Origin: Paraburkholderia fynbosensis
GTDB lineage: Bacteria; Pseudomonadota; Gammaproteobacteria; Burkholderiales; Burkholderiaceae
Length of the DNA: 64,000 nucleotides
Direction of reading: 5' to 3'
NCBI RefSeq assembly: GCF_902859935.1
Contig: NZ_CADIKI010000019.1
Coordinates: 62,001 to 126,000, forward strand
Made by a program: the position numbers and the translations under genes
Shown: positions 41,202 through 49,395 of the stretch, one piece after another
Layout: every line of letters starts with the position of its first letter
How positions within the stretch are numbered: the stretch's first letter is position 1
Notes under the pieces: model-generated
The model's database searches: none
What the model saw: the letters and a program-made list of their open reading frames with translations, nothing else
What the model was told of the DNA's origin: nothing

Positions 41202-41984
41202 GTGAGCGACCCCCAGCATACCCAGAACGAAGGCACTGAAGAGACCTTCATTTCACACCTCGTCGAATTGCGCGACCGCATCATCCGCGCGGGGCTTGCC
41301 GTCATCGTGGTGTTCATCGGACTCGTCTATTGGGCGCCGGACATTTTCCGGCTGCTCGCACGTCCGCTGATGCAGAACCTGCCGAAGGACGGCAAGATGA
41401 TCGTCACCGACGTCACCGGCTCGTTTTTCGTGCCGATGAAGGTGACGATGCTGGTCGCACTCGTGATCGCGCTGCCCATCGTGCTGTACCAGATCTGGGC
41501 GTTCGTCGCGCCGGGGCTTTATCAGCACGAGAAGAAGCTGGTGGTGCCGCTCGTCGCCAGCAGTTACACGCTGTTCCTGTGCGGGATGGCGTTCGCGTAC
41601 TTCGTGGTGTTCCCGACCATCTTTCGCGTGATGGCGCACTACAACGCGCCGCTCGGCGCGGAAATGACCACCGACATCGACAACTACCTGAGCTTCGTAC
41701 TGACGATGTTCATCGCGTTCGGCGTGACATTCGAAGTGCCGATCGTCGTCGTGCTGCTGGTTCGCATGAACGTGGTCACGTTGAAGAAGCTCAAGGAGAT
41801 CCGGCCGTATGTGATCGTCGGCGCGTTCGTGATCTCGGCCGTAGTGACGCCGCCGGACGTGTTCTCGCAACTGATCCTGGCGATTCCGCTGATCGTGCTG
41901 TACGAAGCGGGGATCATTGCTGCGCGCCTGATTGTCCGCAAGCAGCCGATCGTGGTCGAAGACGCGAGTTCTCCGCCGGGTTGA
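41202..41984 (+). CDS. tatC: Twin-arginine translocase subunit TatC
   Basis: 260-residue inner-membrane core of the Tat translocase with six helices; it binds the twin-arginine signal. Family marks are TFISHLVELRDRIIRAG, FFVPMKVTMLVALVIALPIVLYQ and FVAPGLYQHEKK, then the conserved F-x-x-P of VVTPPDVFSQ. It starts with GTG. A strong bidirectional terminator follows. Confidence 0.97.
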   Translation: MSDPQHTQNEGTEETFISHLVELRDRIIRAGLAVIVVFIGLVYWAPDIFRLLARPLMQNLPKDGKMIVTDVTGSFFVPMKVTMLVALVIALPIVLYQIWAFVAPGLYQHEKKLVVPLVASSYTLFLCGMAFAYFVVFPTIFRVMAHYNAPLGAEMTTDIDNYLSFVLTMFIAFGVTFEVPIVVVLLVRMNVVTLKKLKEIRPYVIVGAFVISAVVTPPDVFSQLILAIPLIVLYEAGIIAARLIVRKQPIVVEDASSPPG

Positions 41985-42027
41985 ACTGCCACCCGCCGGG
42001 GCTTGCAGTAAGCAGGACCCGCGCAAA

Positions 42028-42064
42028 GCAAAAAGGGCAGCCCCTCGCGGACTGCCCTTTTTGC
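42028..42064. terminator. Bidirectional intrinsic terminator between tatC and the protease gene
   Basis: GCAAAAAGGGCAG (42028-42040) and its exact complement CTGCCCTTTTTGC (42052-42064) form a 13-bp stem with an 11-nt loop. It has A-tract and T-tract on its two sides, so it ends both converging transcripts: the long mla-his-tat unit and the protease. Confidence 0.9.
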
Positions 42065-42126
42065 TTCCGGGGTCGGCTGGGCGCTCGCTATGCCCTGCGC
42101 GACCCGCTGCGTACTTTCCCTCTGCC

Positions 42127-43347
42127 TTAGCCTGCGTCGTCGTCCTGGTCGCCGCCGCCGTTATCTTCGACCGGCTGCTTCGGCGGGGGCGGGCGCTTGC
42201 CGATCGTCACGTCCACATCGATCTCGCGGCCCTTGCGCACCAGATGCACCTTCGCGGCCGTGCCCGGCTTGATCTGCGCGATGACGTTCAGCAAGCGCGT
42301 GGTGTCGGTGATTTCCTGGCCGTTCACGCTCATCAGGATGTCGCCCGGCTTGACGCCCGCGCGGTCCGCAGGGCCGCCCTTCAGCACGCCGGCAACGATC
42401 GCGCCCGACTTCTGATCGAGCCCAAACGACTCCGCGATCTCCGGCGTCACGTCCTGCGGCTCGACGCCGATCCAGCCGCGCGTGACCGTACCTGTGGTGA
42501 TGATGCTCTCCAGCACACTGCGCGCGGTCGACACGGGGATCGCAAAGCCGATCCCGAGCGAGCCGCCCGAGCGCGAATAGATCGCCGTGTTGATGCCCAG
42601 CAGATTGCCGTTCTCGTCGACGAGAGCGCCGCCCGAGTTGCCCGGGTTGATCGCCGCGTCGGTCTGAATGAAGTTTTCGAACGTGTTGATGCCGAGGTGA
42701 TTGCGCCCGAGTGCGCTGACGATGCCCATCGTCACCGTCTGGCCGACGCCGAACGGATTGCCGATCGCGAGCACCACGTCGCCGACGCGCGTCTGGTCCA
42801 TGCGGCCCAGCGTGATGGTAGGCAGGTTGGTCATGTTGACCTTGAGCACGGCCAGATCCGTTTCAGGATCGATGCCGATCACCTTGGCGTTGGTGGTGCG
42901 GCCGTCGGCCAGCGCGATTTCGATCTGATCGGCGCCGTCCACGACGTGCTGGTTCGTTAGAATGTAACCTTCCGAACTCACTATCACTCCGGAGCCGAGG
43001 TTGGATGCCGGTTGCTCCTGCTGATTGCGTTTGTTCTTGTCGCCGAAGAAATAACGGAACAGCGGATCTTTGGCACGCGGATCGGGCGGCAGTGAGCCAT
43101 CCTTGCTGGAGAACACATTGACGACCGCGGGCATGGCCTTTTGCGCGGCATCCGCGTATGACGCCTGGGCGGGGCCGCTGCCGATGCCTGGCGCCACTTC
43201 CCGCAGGGCGACGATCGGTTCGGCGAGTTGCTTGCCGAATTGCCCTTGACGCTGGAGCCACTGCGGTTTGAGGGTCGCAATGATGAACATCAGCGCCAAC
43301 AGCACAGTCACCGCTTGGGCAAAGAACAGCCAAAAGCGTCTAAGCAT
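42127..43347 (-). CDS. DegS/DegQ-like trypsin-type serine protease with one PDZ domain
   Basis: 406-residue inner-membrane-anchored periplasmic protease. It has an N-terminal helix (about 8-24) rather than a clear cleavable signal, then the trypsin-like triad His134 (TNQHVV), Asp164 (ETDLAVLK) and Ser238 (GNSGGAL), and one PDZ domain at about 300-390 (GWIGVEPQDV, AGVKPGDILMSVNG). A single PDZ plus N-terminal anchor resembles DegS; the GNPFGVGQTVT motif is common to Deg proteases. The tail is acidic and Pro/Gly-rich. It is transcribed divergently from the Nif3 gene 19 bp away. Confidence 0.93.
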   Translation of the reverse strand: MLRRFWLFFAQAVTVLLALMFIIATLKPQWLQRQGQFGKQLAEPIVALREVAPGIGSGPAQASYADAAQKAMPAVVNVFSSKDGSLPPDPRAKDPLFRYFFGDKNKRNQQEQPASNLGSGVIVSSEGYILTNQHVVDGADQIEIALADGRTTNAKVIGIDPETDLAVLKVNMTNLPTITLGRMDQTRVGDVVLAIGNPFGVGQTVTMGIVSALGRNHLGINTFENFIQTDAAINPGNSGGALVDENGNLLGINTAIYSRSGGSLGIGFAIPVSTARSVLESIITTGTVTRGWIGVEPQDVTPEIAESFGLDQKSGAIVAGVLKGGPADRAGVKPGDILMSVNGQEITDTTRLLNVIAQIKPGTAAKVHLVRKGREIDVDVTIGKRPPPPKQPVEDNGGGDQDDDAG

Positions 43348-43366
43348 CTGAAGACTAGAGGTTTAT

Positions 43367-44113
43367 ATGGATCGGATCGAACTTGAATTGTACTTGAACA
43401 ATCTTCTTGAAACCGCGCGCTTCAAGGACTATTGCCCCAATGGATTGCAGGTCGAAGGGCGGCGCCGGATCAATAAACTCGCGACCGGCGTGACCGCGTC
43501 GGTGGCCTTCCTGGAGGCCGCGCTCGACTGGGGCGCGGACGCCGTGCTGGTCCACCACGGCTACTTCTGGCGCAACGAAGAGCCGCAGATCACCGGGCGC
43601 AAACATGCGCGCCTGAAACTGCTGATCGGCAATGACCTGAACCTGTTCGCCTATCACCTGCCGCTCGACGACCACCCCGAGTTCGGCAACAACGCGCAGA
43701 TCGGCGCGAAGATGGGCTGGATCAGCGACGCGCGCTTCGGCGAGAACGGTCTCGGCTGGCTCGCCACTTTTCCGATGCCGATCACGCTCGCGCACTTCAC
43801 TGCGGAAATCGAGCAGACACTCGGCCGCACGCCGCTCGTGTTCGGCGATCCGGACCGCGAACTGCGGCGCGTGGGCTGGTGCACGGGCGCCGCGCAAGGC
43901 ATGTTCGACGCGGCGATCAACGCGGGCGCCGACGTCTACCTGACCGGCGAAGTCTCGGAGTCAATAATGCATACGTCGGCGGAGAGCGGCGTCGCCTTTC
44001 TCGCGGCCGGACATCATGCAACCGAGCGCTTCGGCGTGCAGGCGGTGGGCAAGCACCTGTCCGAGCAGTTCGATATGGAACACCTCTTTATCGATATCCC
44101 TAATCCAGTTTGA
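43367..44113 (+). CDS. Nif3-like dinuclear metal-centre protein (YbgI type)
   Basis: 248-residue member of the Nif3/YbgI family; proteins of this group bind two metal ions and have been linked to GTP cyclohydrolase I type 2. It has the N-terminal FKDYCPNGLQVEG, the metal-site VLVHHGYFW and YHLPLDDHPEFGNN, and the C-terminal ALxxG-like AGHHATERFGVQA. Cellular role unproven. It begins 19 bp from the divergent protease gene, so promoters must overlap the gene starts. Confidence 0.92.
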   Translation: MDRIELELYLNNLLETARFKDYCPNGLQVEGRRRINKLATGVTASVAFLEAALDWGADAVLVHHGYFWRNEEPQITGRKHARLKLLIGNDLNLFAYHLPLDDHPEFGNNAQIGAKMGWISDARFGENGLGWLATFPMPITLAHFTAEIEQTLGRTPLVFGDPDRELRRVGWCTGAAQGMFDAAINAGADVYLTGEVSESIMHTSAESGVAFLAAGHHATERFGVQAVGKHLSEQFDMEHLFIDIPNPV

Positions 44114-44333
44114 ATTGCGATTTGCATTAAAGAAGAAAAAGGCGCGAATAACGCAGAGGGTGCTTAAAAGGAGGTACAAAAAAGTTTGCGATCCGTACGG
44201 AGAAACCCTGAGTTATCAAGGGCTTCGCACGGTTTTTGGCAATCGGCCCTTGTAAATGGCGACTCCATTCGCGCAAACTAGCGGCGGTAGAAGCGACGTG
44301 AAGGAAAAATCCAACTCAGAAGTGGGGCCTGTG

Positions 44334-44957
44334 ATGCGAGACAAGGAAGATGAACGCGTCGTCGACGGCAGCCGCCGTAACTGGCTGGTAGCGACGACCG
44401 TAGCAGGTGGCATCGGAGGTGTTGCCATTGTCGTACCCTTTGTTAGTTCGTTTGCACCATCTGAAAAGGCCAAGGCAGCAGGCGCCCCGGTCGAAGTCGA
44501 TATCAGCAATCTCAAGCCCGGCGACATGATGACCGTCGCCTGGCGTGGCAAGCCGGTGTGGATCATCAACCGCACGGACCAGATGCTCGCCGATGTCCAG
44601 AAAGCCGATAACCAGGTAGCGGATCCTCTCAGCAAGAATCCCTTTTCGATGCCGTTACCGGAGTACTGCAACAACGAATTCCGTTCACGCGCCGAGAACA
44701 AGCATCTTCTAGTCGCCGTCGCCGTGTGCACCCATCTGGGCTGTACGCCGACGCCGCGCTTCCAGCCGGGCGCGCAGCCCAATCTTCCGGACGACTGGCC
44801 AGGCGGCTTCCTGTGCCCGTGCCACGGCTCGACCTACGACATGGCCGGCCGCGTCTTCAAGAACAAACCCGCGCCGCAAAACCTCGATATCCCGCGCTTC
44901 ATGTTCACGTCGGCCACCGGCCTCGTGATCGGGAAGGACGAGAAAGGAGAAGCGTAA
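44334..44957 (+). CDS. petA: Rieske iron-sulfur subunit of cytochrome bc1
   Basis: 207-residue Rieske protein of the cytochrome bc1 complex that takes electrons from ubiquinol. It has a Tat signal-anchor (GSRRNWLVATT, 12-22), a hydrophobic stretch to 41, and the cluster motifs CTHLGC (132-137) and CPCHGS (161-166). The frame is open upstream to 44256 and also has GTG at 44298, but MRDKEDERV is the usual family start. Its TAA overlaps the petB ATG. Export needs the Tat system found 3 kb upstream. Confidence 0.95.
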   Translation: MRDKEDERVVDGSRRNWLVATTVAGGIGGVAIVVPFVSSFAPSEKAKAAGAPVEVDISNLKPGDMMTVAWRGKPVWIINRTDQMLADVQKADNQVADPLSKNPFSMPLPEYCNNEFRSRAENKHLLVAVAVCTHLGCTPTPRFQPGAQPNLPDDWPGGFLCPCHGSTYDMAGRVFKNKPAPQNLDIPRFMFTSATGLVIGKDEKGEA

Positions 44958-46336
44958 TGGCGAGCGACCACGAAGTAGAGACGACCGGGCTGGCCGGCTG
45001 GATCGACCGGCGCTTCCCGATGACTTCCACCTGGAAGAAGCACGTTTCCGAGTACTACGCGCCGAAGAACTTCAACTTCTGGTACTTCTTCGGTTCACTC
45101 GCACTGCTGGTGCTGGTCAACCAGATCGTCACCGGCATCTTCCTCACGATGAACTACAAACCCGACGCGACGCTCGCGTTCTCGTCGGTCGAGTACATCA
45201 TGCGCGAGGTGCCGTGGGGCTGGCTGATCCGCTATATGCACTCCACCGGCGCGTCGATGTTTTTTGTCGTGGTGTATCTGCACATGTTCCGCGGGCTGAT
45301 GTACGGCTCGTACCGCAAGCCGCGCGAACTGGTGTGGATCTTCGGCTGCCTGATCTTCCTGAGCCTGATGGCCGAGGCGTTCTTCGGCTATCTGCTGCCA
45401 TGGGGGCAGATGTCGTTCTGGGGCGCGCAGGTGATCGTCAACCTGTTCTCAGCGATCCCGTTCATCGGCCCGGATCTGTCGCTGTGGATTCGCGGCGACT
45501 ACGTGGTCTCGGACGTCACGCTGAACCGCTTCTTCGCGTTTCATGTGATCGCGATTCCGCTGGTGCTGGTGGGCCTCGTGATCGCCCACCTGGTCGCGCT
45601 GCATGAAGTGGGGTCGAACAACCCGGACGGCATCGAGATCAAGGCGAAGAAAGGCCCGGACGGCGTGCCGCTCGACGGCATTCCGTTCCACCCGTTCTAC
45701 TCGGTGCACGACTTCATGGGCGTGACGGTGTTCCTGCTGATCTTCGCGGCGATCATCTTCTTCGCGCCGGAGATGGGCGGCTACTTCCTCGAAGCCAACA
45801 ACTTCGTGCCGGCCAATCCGCTGCAAACGCCGCCGGAAATCGCGCCGGTGTGGTACTTCACAGCCTTCTACGCGATGCTGCGCGCCACCACCGATCCGTT
45901 CAAGATCGTGCTGATGATCGTGATCGCGCTGCTCGGCCTGCTCGCGCTGGTGCGCGCGCGCGGCAAGTGGAAGCTCGGCTTGCCCGCGCTCGCGGTGCTG
46001 GTGATACTGGCGATGGCCTTCACCGAGTCGAAGTTCTGGGGCGTGGTGGTGATGGGCAGCGCGGTGATCTCGCTGTTCTTCCTGCCGTGGCTCGATCACT
46101 CGCCGGTGAAATCGATCCGCTACCGGCCCTTTTTTCACAAGGTGTTCTACGGGATCTTCGTGCTTGCTTTCCTGACGTTGGGCTTCCTCGGCACCAGGCC
46201 GCCGTCGCCTGCCTCGACGTTGATTGCTCAGGTGTGCGCGCTGATCTATTTCGCGTTTTTCCTCGGCATGCCGTTCTGGACTCGGCTTGGCAAGTTCAAG
46301 CAGCCGCCCGAACGGGTGCGGTTCAAGCCTCACTAA
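44957..46336 (+). CDS. petB: Cytochrome b of the bc1 complex
   Basis: 459-residue integral membrane cytochrome b with the two hemes of the Q cycle. Heme ligand histidines are in RYMHSTGAS and YLHMFRG (helix B) and FAFHVIA and VIAHLVAL (helix D). Conserved PWGQMSFWGAQVI and the Qo motif PEW are represented by TPPEIAPVWYF, so this form has PVW where most have PEW, as is common in the beta-proteobacterial set by my recollection. The C-terminal extension has further helices. Overlaps petA by one base. Confidence 0.96.
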   Translation: MASDHEVETTGLAGWIDRRFPMTSTWKKHVSEYYAPKNFNFWYFFGSLALLVLVNQIVTGIFLTMNYKPDATLAFSSVEYIMREVPWGWLIRYMHSTGASMFFVVVYLHMFRGLMYGSYRKPRELVWIFGCLIFLSLMAEAFFGYLLPWGQMSFWGAQVIVNLFSAIPFIGPDLSLWIRGDYVVSDVTLNRFFAFHVIAIPLVLVGLVIAHLVALHEVGSNNPDGIEIKAKKGPDGVPLDGIPFHPFYSVHDFMGVTVFLLIFAAIIFFAPEMGGYFLEANNFVPANPLQTPPEIAPVWYFTAFYAMLRATTDPFKIVLMIVIALLGLLALVRARGKWKLGLPALAVLVILAMAFTESKFWGVVVMGSAVISLFFLPWLDHSPVKSIRYRPFFHKVFYGIFVLAFLTLGFLGTRPPSPASTLIAQVCALIYFAFFLGMPFWTRLGKFKQPPERVRFKPH

Positions 46337-46358
46337 TCGCGAGCCAGGAGAACACGAA

Positions 46359-47114
46359 ATGAAGAAACTGCTTTCGACGTGCGCGCTGATCGGCGCGACA
46401 CTGCTCGCGGTGCTGGCCGCTCCGGCTTACGCGGACGAGAATTTCCATCTCGACCGCGCGCCGGATAACGCGGAGAATTTCGCTTCTTTGCAGCACGGCG
46501 CGCAATTGTTTGTAAACTACTGCCTGAATTGCCACAGTGCGAGTTTGATGCGCTACAACCGCCTGACCGATATCGGCATAACGCCGAGCGAAATTCAGAC
46601 GAACCTGCTCTTCACCACCGACAAGGTCGGCAACACGATGACCGTGGCGATGCGCCCGGACGACGCGAAAGCGTGGTTCGGGGCGGCGCCGCCGGATCTG
46701 TCGGTGGAAGCGCGGGCGCGGGGCAAGGACTGGCTCTACACGTATTTGCGCAGTTTTTATCGCGACAATACGCGGCCCACCGGCTGGAACAATATGGTGT
46801 ATGAGAACGTGAGCATGCCTCACGTACTGTGGCAGCTCCAGGGGCAACGTGCAGCGAAGTTCGGTGACGAAACGGACGAAAAAACTGGCGAGACGGTACA
46901 CAAATTTGTCGGCTTCCAGCAGCTCACTCCGGGGACGATGTCGCCGGTAGATTATGATTCTGCTGTGGCCGACCTCGTGTCGTACCTGTCATGGATGTCC
47001 GAACCGACGCAGAAAACCCGCAAACAGCTTGGCGTGTGGGTGCTGCTGTTCCTCGGTATCCTGAGCTTTTTCGCCTGGCGACTGAACGCCGCGTACTGGA
47101 AACATATCAAATAA
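46359..47114 (+). CDS. petC: Cytochrome c1 of the bc1 complex
   Basis: 251-residue cytochrome c1 with a signal peptide (cleavage near APAYA, 25) and a C-terminal membrane anchor (about 228-245, GVWVLLFLGILSFFAW). The heme-binding CLNCH is at 55-59, and the sixth ligand Met is in the GAAPPDLS/VSMPHVLWQ region. It delivers electrons to cytochrome c or an oxidase. It follows petB after 22 bp with an AGGAGA ribosome site. Confidence 0.95.
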   Translation: MKKLLSTCALIGATLLAVLAAPAYADENFHLDRAPDNAENFASLQHGAQLFVNYCLNCHSASLMRYNRLTDIGITPSEIQTNLLFTTDKVGNTMTVAMRPDDAKAWFGAAPPDLSVEARARGKDWLYTYLRSFYRDNTRPTGWNNMVYENVSMPHVLWQLQGQRAAKFGDETDEKTGETVHKFVGFQQLTPGTMSPVDYDSAVADLVSYLSWMSEPTQKTRKQLGVWVLLFLGILSFFAWRLNAAYWKHIK

Positions 47115-47209
47115 TCACGCCGTCACCCGGCGTGGGGCCGGCGCCAGGAGAAACCTGCTGAACGGTTTTTCCGTGCGCTGGCCCTTCAGCTTTTTGAGGA
47201 AACGTAAAC

Positions 47210-47821
47210 ATGATGGTTCTGTATTCCGGCACAACTTGCCCGTTCTCCCAGCGTTGCCGGCTGGTGTTGTTCGAAAAGGGCATGGACTTCGAAATCCGCG
47301 ACGTCGACCTGTTTAACAAGCCGGAAGACATCGCCGTGATGAATCCGTATGGTCAAGTGCCGATTCTCGTCGAACGGGACCTGATTCTGTACGAATCGAA
47401 CATCATCAACGAGTACATCGACGAGCGCTTCCCGCATCCGCAACTGATGCCGGCCGATCCGGTGCAGCGCGCCCGCGCCCGTCTGTTCCTGCTGAACTTC
47501 GAAAAGGAACTGTTCGTGCACGTCGGCACGCTCGAAAACGAGAAGGGCAAGGCCGCCGAGAAAAATCACGAGAAGGCCCGTCTCGCGATCCGCGATCGCC
47601 TGACGCAGCTCGCGCCGATCTTCCTGAAGAACAAGTACATGCTCGGCGAAGAGTTCTCGATGCTCGACGTCGCGATCGCACCGCTCCTGTGGCGTCTGGA
47701 TCACTACGGCATCGAGCTGTCGAAGAACGCCGCACCGCTGATGAAGTACGCCGAGCGCATTTTCAGCCGCCCGGCTTATATCGAAGCGCTGACGCCTTCG
47801 GAAAAGGTGATGCGTCGTTGA
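47210..47821 (+). CDS. sspA: Stringent starvation protein A
   Basis: 203-residue protein of the glutathione-S-transferase fold. SspA binds RNA polymerase and alters transcription in starvation, virulence and phage growth in other bacteria. It has MVLYSGTTCPFSQRCR with the thioredoxin-like start, then PYGQVPILVERDLILYESNIINEYIDERFPHP. A second Met (47213) is an alternative start. It precedes sspB, as in most proteobacteria. Confidence 0.94.
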   Translation: MMVLYSGTTCPFSQRCRLVLFEKGMDFEIRDVDLFNKPEDIAVMNPYGQVPILVERDLILYESNIINEYIDERFPHPQLMPADPVQRARARLFLLNFEKELFVHVGTLENEKGKAAEKNHEKARLAIRDRLTQLAPIFLKNKYMLGEEFSMLDVAIAPLLWRLDHYGIELSKNAAPLMKYAERIFSRPAYIEALTPSEKVMRR

Positions 47822-47889
47822 GTTTGGCTTTGGGGTGAGGGCACCGCGCAGCTCGTTGCGCGGGCCCGAGCCCGGTAAGAGGACTGTTG

Positions 47890-48411
47890 ATGCAAGAGAT
47901 TTCCACGAAGCCTTACCTGCTGCGCGCGCTCTACGAATGGTGCACGGACAACGGCTATACGCCGCACATCGCGGTCCGGGTCGACAATCAGACGCGCGTG
48001 CCGCGTCAGTTCGTGCGCGACAACGAGATCGTGTTGAACATCAGCTTCGAGGCGACCAGCCAGTTGCAGATGGGCAACGAGTGGATCGAGTTCAGCGCGC
48101 GTTTCTCCGGCAAGTCGCACAAGATCGAGGTGCCGGTCGCGAATATTCTCGCGATCTATGCGCGCGAAAACGGGCAGGGTATGGCGTTTCCGGTCGAGTC
48201 GGCGGGCGGCGAAGCGCAGGATTCCGGCGCCGATGCGGTCCCGGCGGACGAGGCCGCAGCGCCGGCTGCACCCGCAGCGCCGCGCGCGGTCGAGACGTCG
48301 CCAGCGAGTGACACAACTGCGGCGAAGGCGGATAGCGCGACGAACGTCCCCCAGCCGGACGATGATGGTTCGAAAGGTGGCGGAAGGGCTCGCCTCAAGA
48401 TCGTAAAATGA
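47890..48411 (+). CDS. sspB: ClpXP protease specificity-enhancing factor SspB
   Basis: 173-residue adaptor that delivers ssrA-tagged proteins to ClpXP. It has the SspB fold start STKPYLLRALYEWCTDNGYTPHIAV, FVRDNEIVLNISFEAT, and the IYARENGQGM end of the domain. A Pro/Ala-rich linker follows, and the C-terminus ends in RARLKIVK, the short tail that binds the ClpX N-domain. An in-frame TTG one codon upstream is less likely to be the start. tRNA-Thr follows 19 bp after its stop. Confidence 0.94.
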   Translation: MQEISTKPYLLRALYEWCTDNGYTPHIAVRVDNQTRVPRQFVRDNEIVLNISFEATSQLQMGNEWIEFSARFSGKSHKIEVPVANILAIYARENGQGMAFPVESAGGEAQDSGADAVPADEAAAPAAPAAPRAVETSPASDTTAAKADSATNVPQPDDDGSKGGGRARLKIVK

Positions 48412-48430
48412 AGTAGAATCACGGCCTCAC

Positions 48431-48506
48431 GCCGGCTTAGCTCATCAGGTAGAGCGCTTGACTTGTAATCATGAGGTGGCGGGTTCGAGTCCTGCAGCCG
48501 GCACCA
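48431..48506 (+). tRNA. tRNA-Thr (anticodon TGT)
   Basis: 76 nt with an encoded CCA end. The acceptor stem GCCGGCT pairs with AGCCGGC. D-arm GCTC...GAGC, anticodon loop CTTGTAA with anticodon TGT (reads ACA), and T-arm GCGGGTTCGAGTCCTGC are intact. The anticodon stem has one T-T mismatch. A TAGAAT at 48414-48419, inside the end of sspB, may be its -10 box. A strong terminator follows at 48515-48552. Confidence 0.96.
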
Positions 48507-48514
48507 GTAGTACG

Positions 48515-48552
48515 AAACGGGGTTTCTGTTCGATCAGAAACCCCGTTTTTTT
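48515..48552 (+). terminator. Intrinsic terminator behind tRNA-Thr
   Basis: AAACGGGGTTTCTG (48515-48528) pairs with its exact complement at 48535-48548 around a 6-nt loop, followed by seven T. A clear Rho-independent terminator for the tRNA and sspA-sspB. Confidence 0.93.
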
Positions 48553-48699
48553 ATTTGCGGGTCCGCAATTCAAATTCATTGGGCGTGCGATTAACCTGGT
48601 CATGCCGGGATGCATAAATGGTCGTATTGCGGATGGAAACGAGCTTGAATGCGTTGAACGCCAAAAGATGACTAATGGCCATTAAACGTTAAAAAGACA

Positions 48700-48726
48700 A
48701 GTTGCGGACCGCGACGGGTCCGCAAC
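48700..48726. repeat. 11-bp perfect inverted repeat (GGTCCGCAA family)
   Basis: AGTTGCGGACC (48700-48710) and its exact complement GGTCCGCAACT (48716-48726) with a 5-nt loop. The related GGTCCGCAATTC appears about 160 bp upstream, and CTGCGGACGC about 15 bp downstream, so the motif recurs three times in this AT-rich block. Confidence 0.6.
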
Positions 48727-49180
48727 TGAAGGACGCCCTATTTGTCTGACTGCGGACGCTAGGCGATTACCACGCCACGCCACTTTTTGATCTCTCAGGT
48801 TCTTTTTTTCAGCCATATGGCTACTAGTGAGAACTATACCGAGAGGATAGGCGTCTGTCTATTTTGCTCATTGAAATCGATGTTAAAACCTCACGCTACG
48901 CAATAGGCCGTCGATTCTCTATTTATGCATTTTGCATATTTTCGGCATTAAAGCCTTTCTGTCCCACCAAATGAATATTGGATCGGCGTCGAGAAAACAA
49001 CGTGTATCGCAATTGTCGTTGCAGGCCGGCTTGGTGATTGAAGTGCCTTTGCCGTGCGATGGTGCCGACAGCACGCTGGGATCGCTCATGCCTTTCGCCA
49101 TCAAGGCCGCCGGCTGGACCTATCGAGCCTTTGCGTACAGCATCGGTGAGACCGGCAACGGCTCAAAATCACCATATCTC

Positions 49181-49216
49181 TTTCACCTTGTCGATTGTGG
49201 ATTTTGTTGTCCACAT
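49181..49216. repeat. 36-bp dispersed element, intergenic copy
   Basis: TTTCACCTTGTCGATTGTGG then ATTTTGTTGTCCACAT. It matches 31 of 36 bases with a segment inside the flavoprotein gene at 51425-51460; all five differences are transitions. The right half contains an inverted repeat (GTGGA and TCCAC). Confidence 0.7.
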
Positions 49217-49395
49217 TTCCTGCGCCGACGCCCGCTCCAATTCCGTCCGTCCGCGAATAGCGCACCGCGAAACCGCGCGACAGCGGTACTATTCGGGCGT
49301 CAGTCGGCATCGCTAACAAGTACTCCGGCGGGCAGCGCCCCCAACGACGCAACGTTTTCCGCACGTCCCTTCCGCAACACCGATCCCACCTCACC

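Larger units (their letters stand above)
48553..49395. other. Gene-poor, partly AT-rich region behind tRNA-Thr
   Basis: About 840 bp without a convincing gene. The left part (48553-49000) is clearly richer in A and T than the surroundings. It contains an 11-bp inverted repeat (48700-48726), a second, short TTGCGGGTCCGCAA palindrome near 48555, and AGCCATATGGCT at 48811-48822. The right part has a 36-bp element at 49181-49216 that recurs inside a gene at 51425. Frames here (for example 48932-49399 plus) lack any known domain. I see no integrase or tRNA-end duplication. Confidence 0.6.

Noticed and set aside
48431..49000. Possible integrated island or att site at the tRNA-Thr 3' end.
   Set aside because: No integrase and no second copy of the tRNA 3' end within the window, so an element is not called; only the AT-rich scar is noted.
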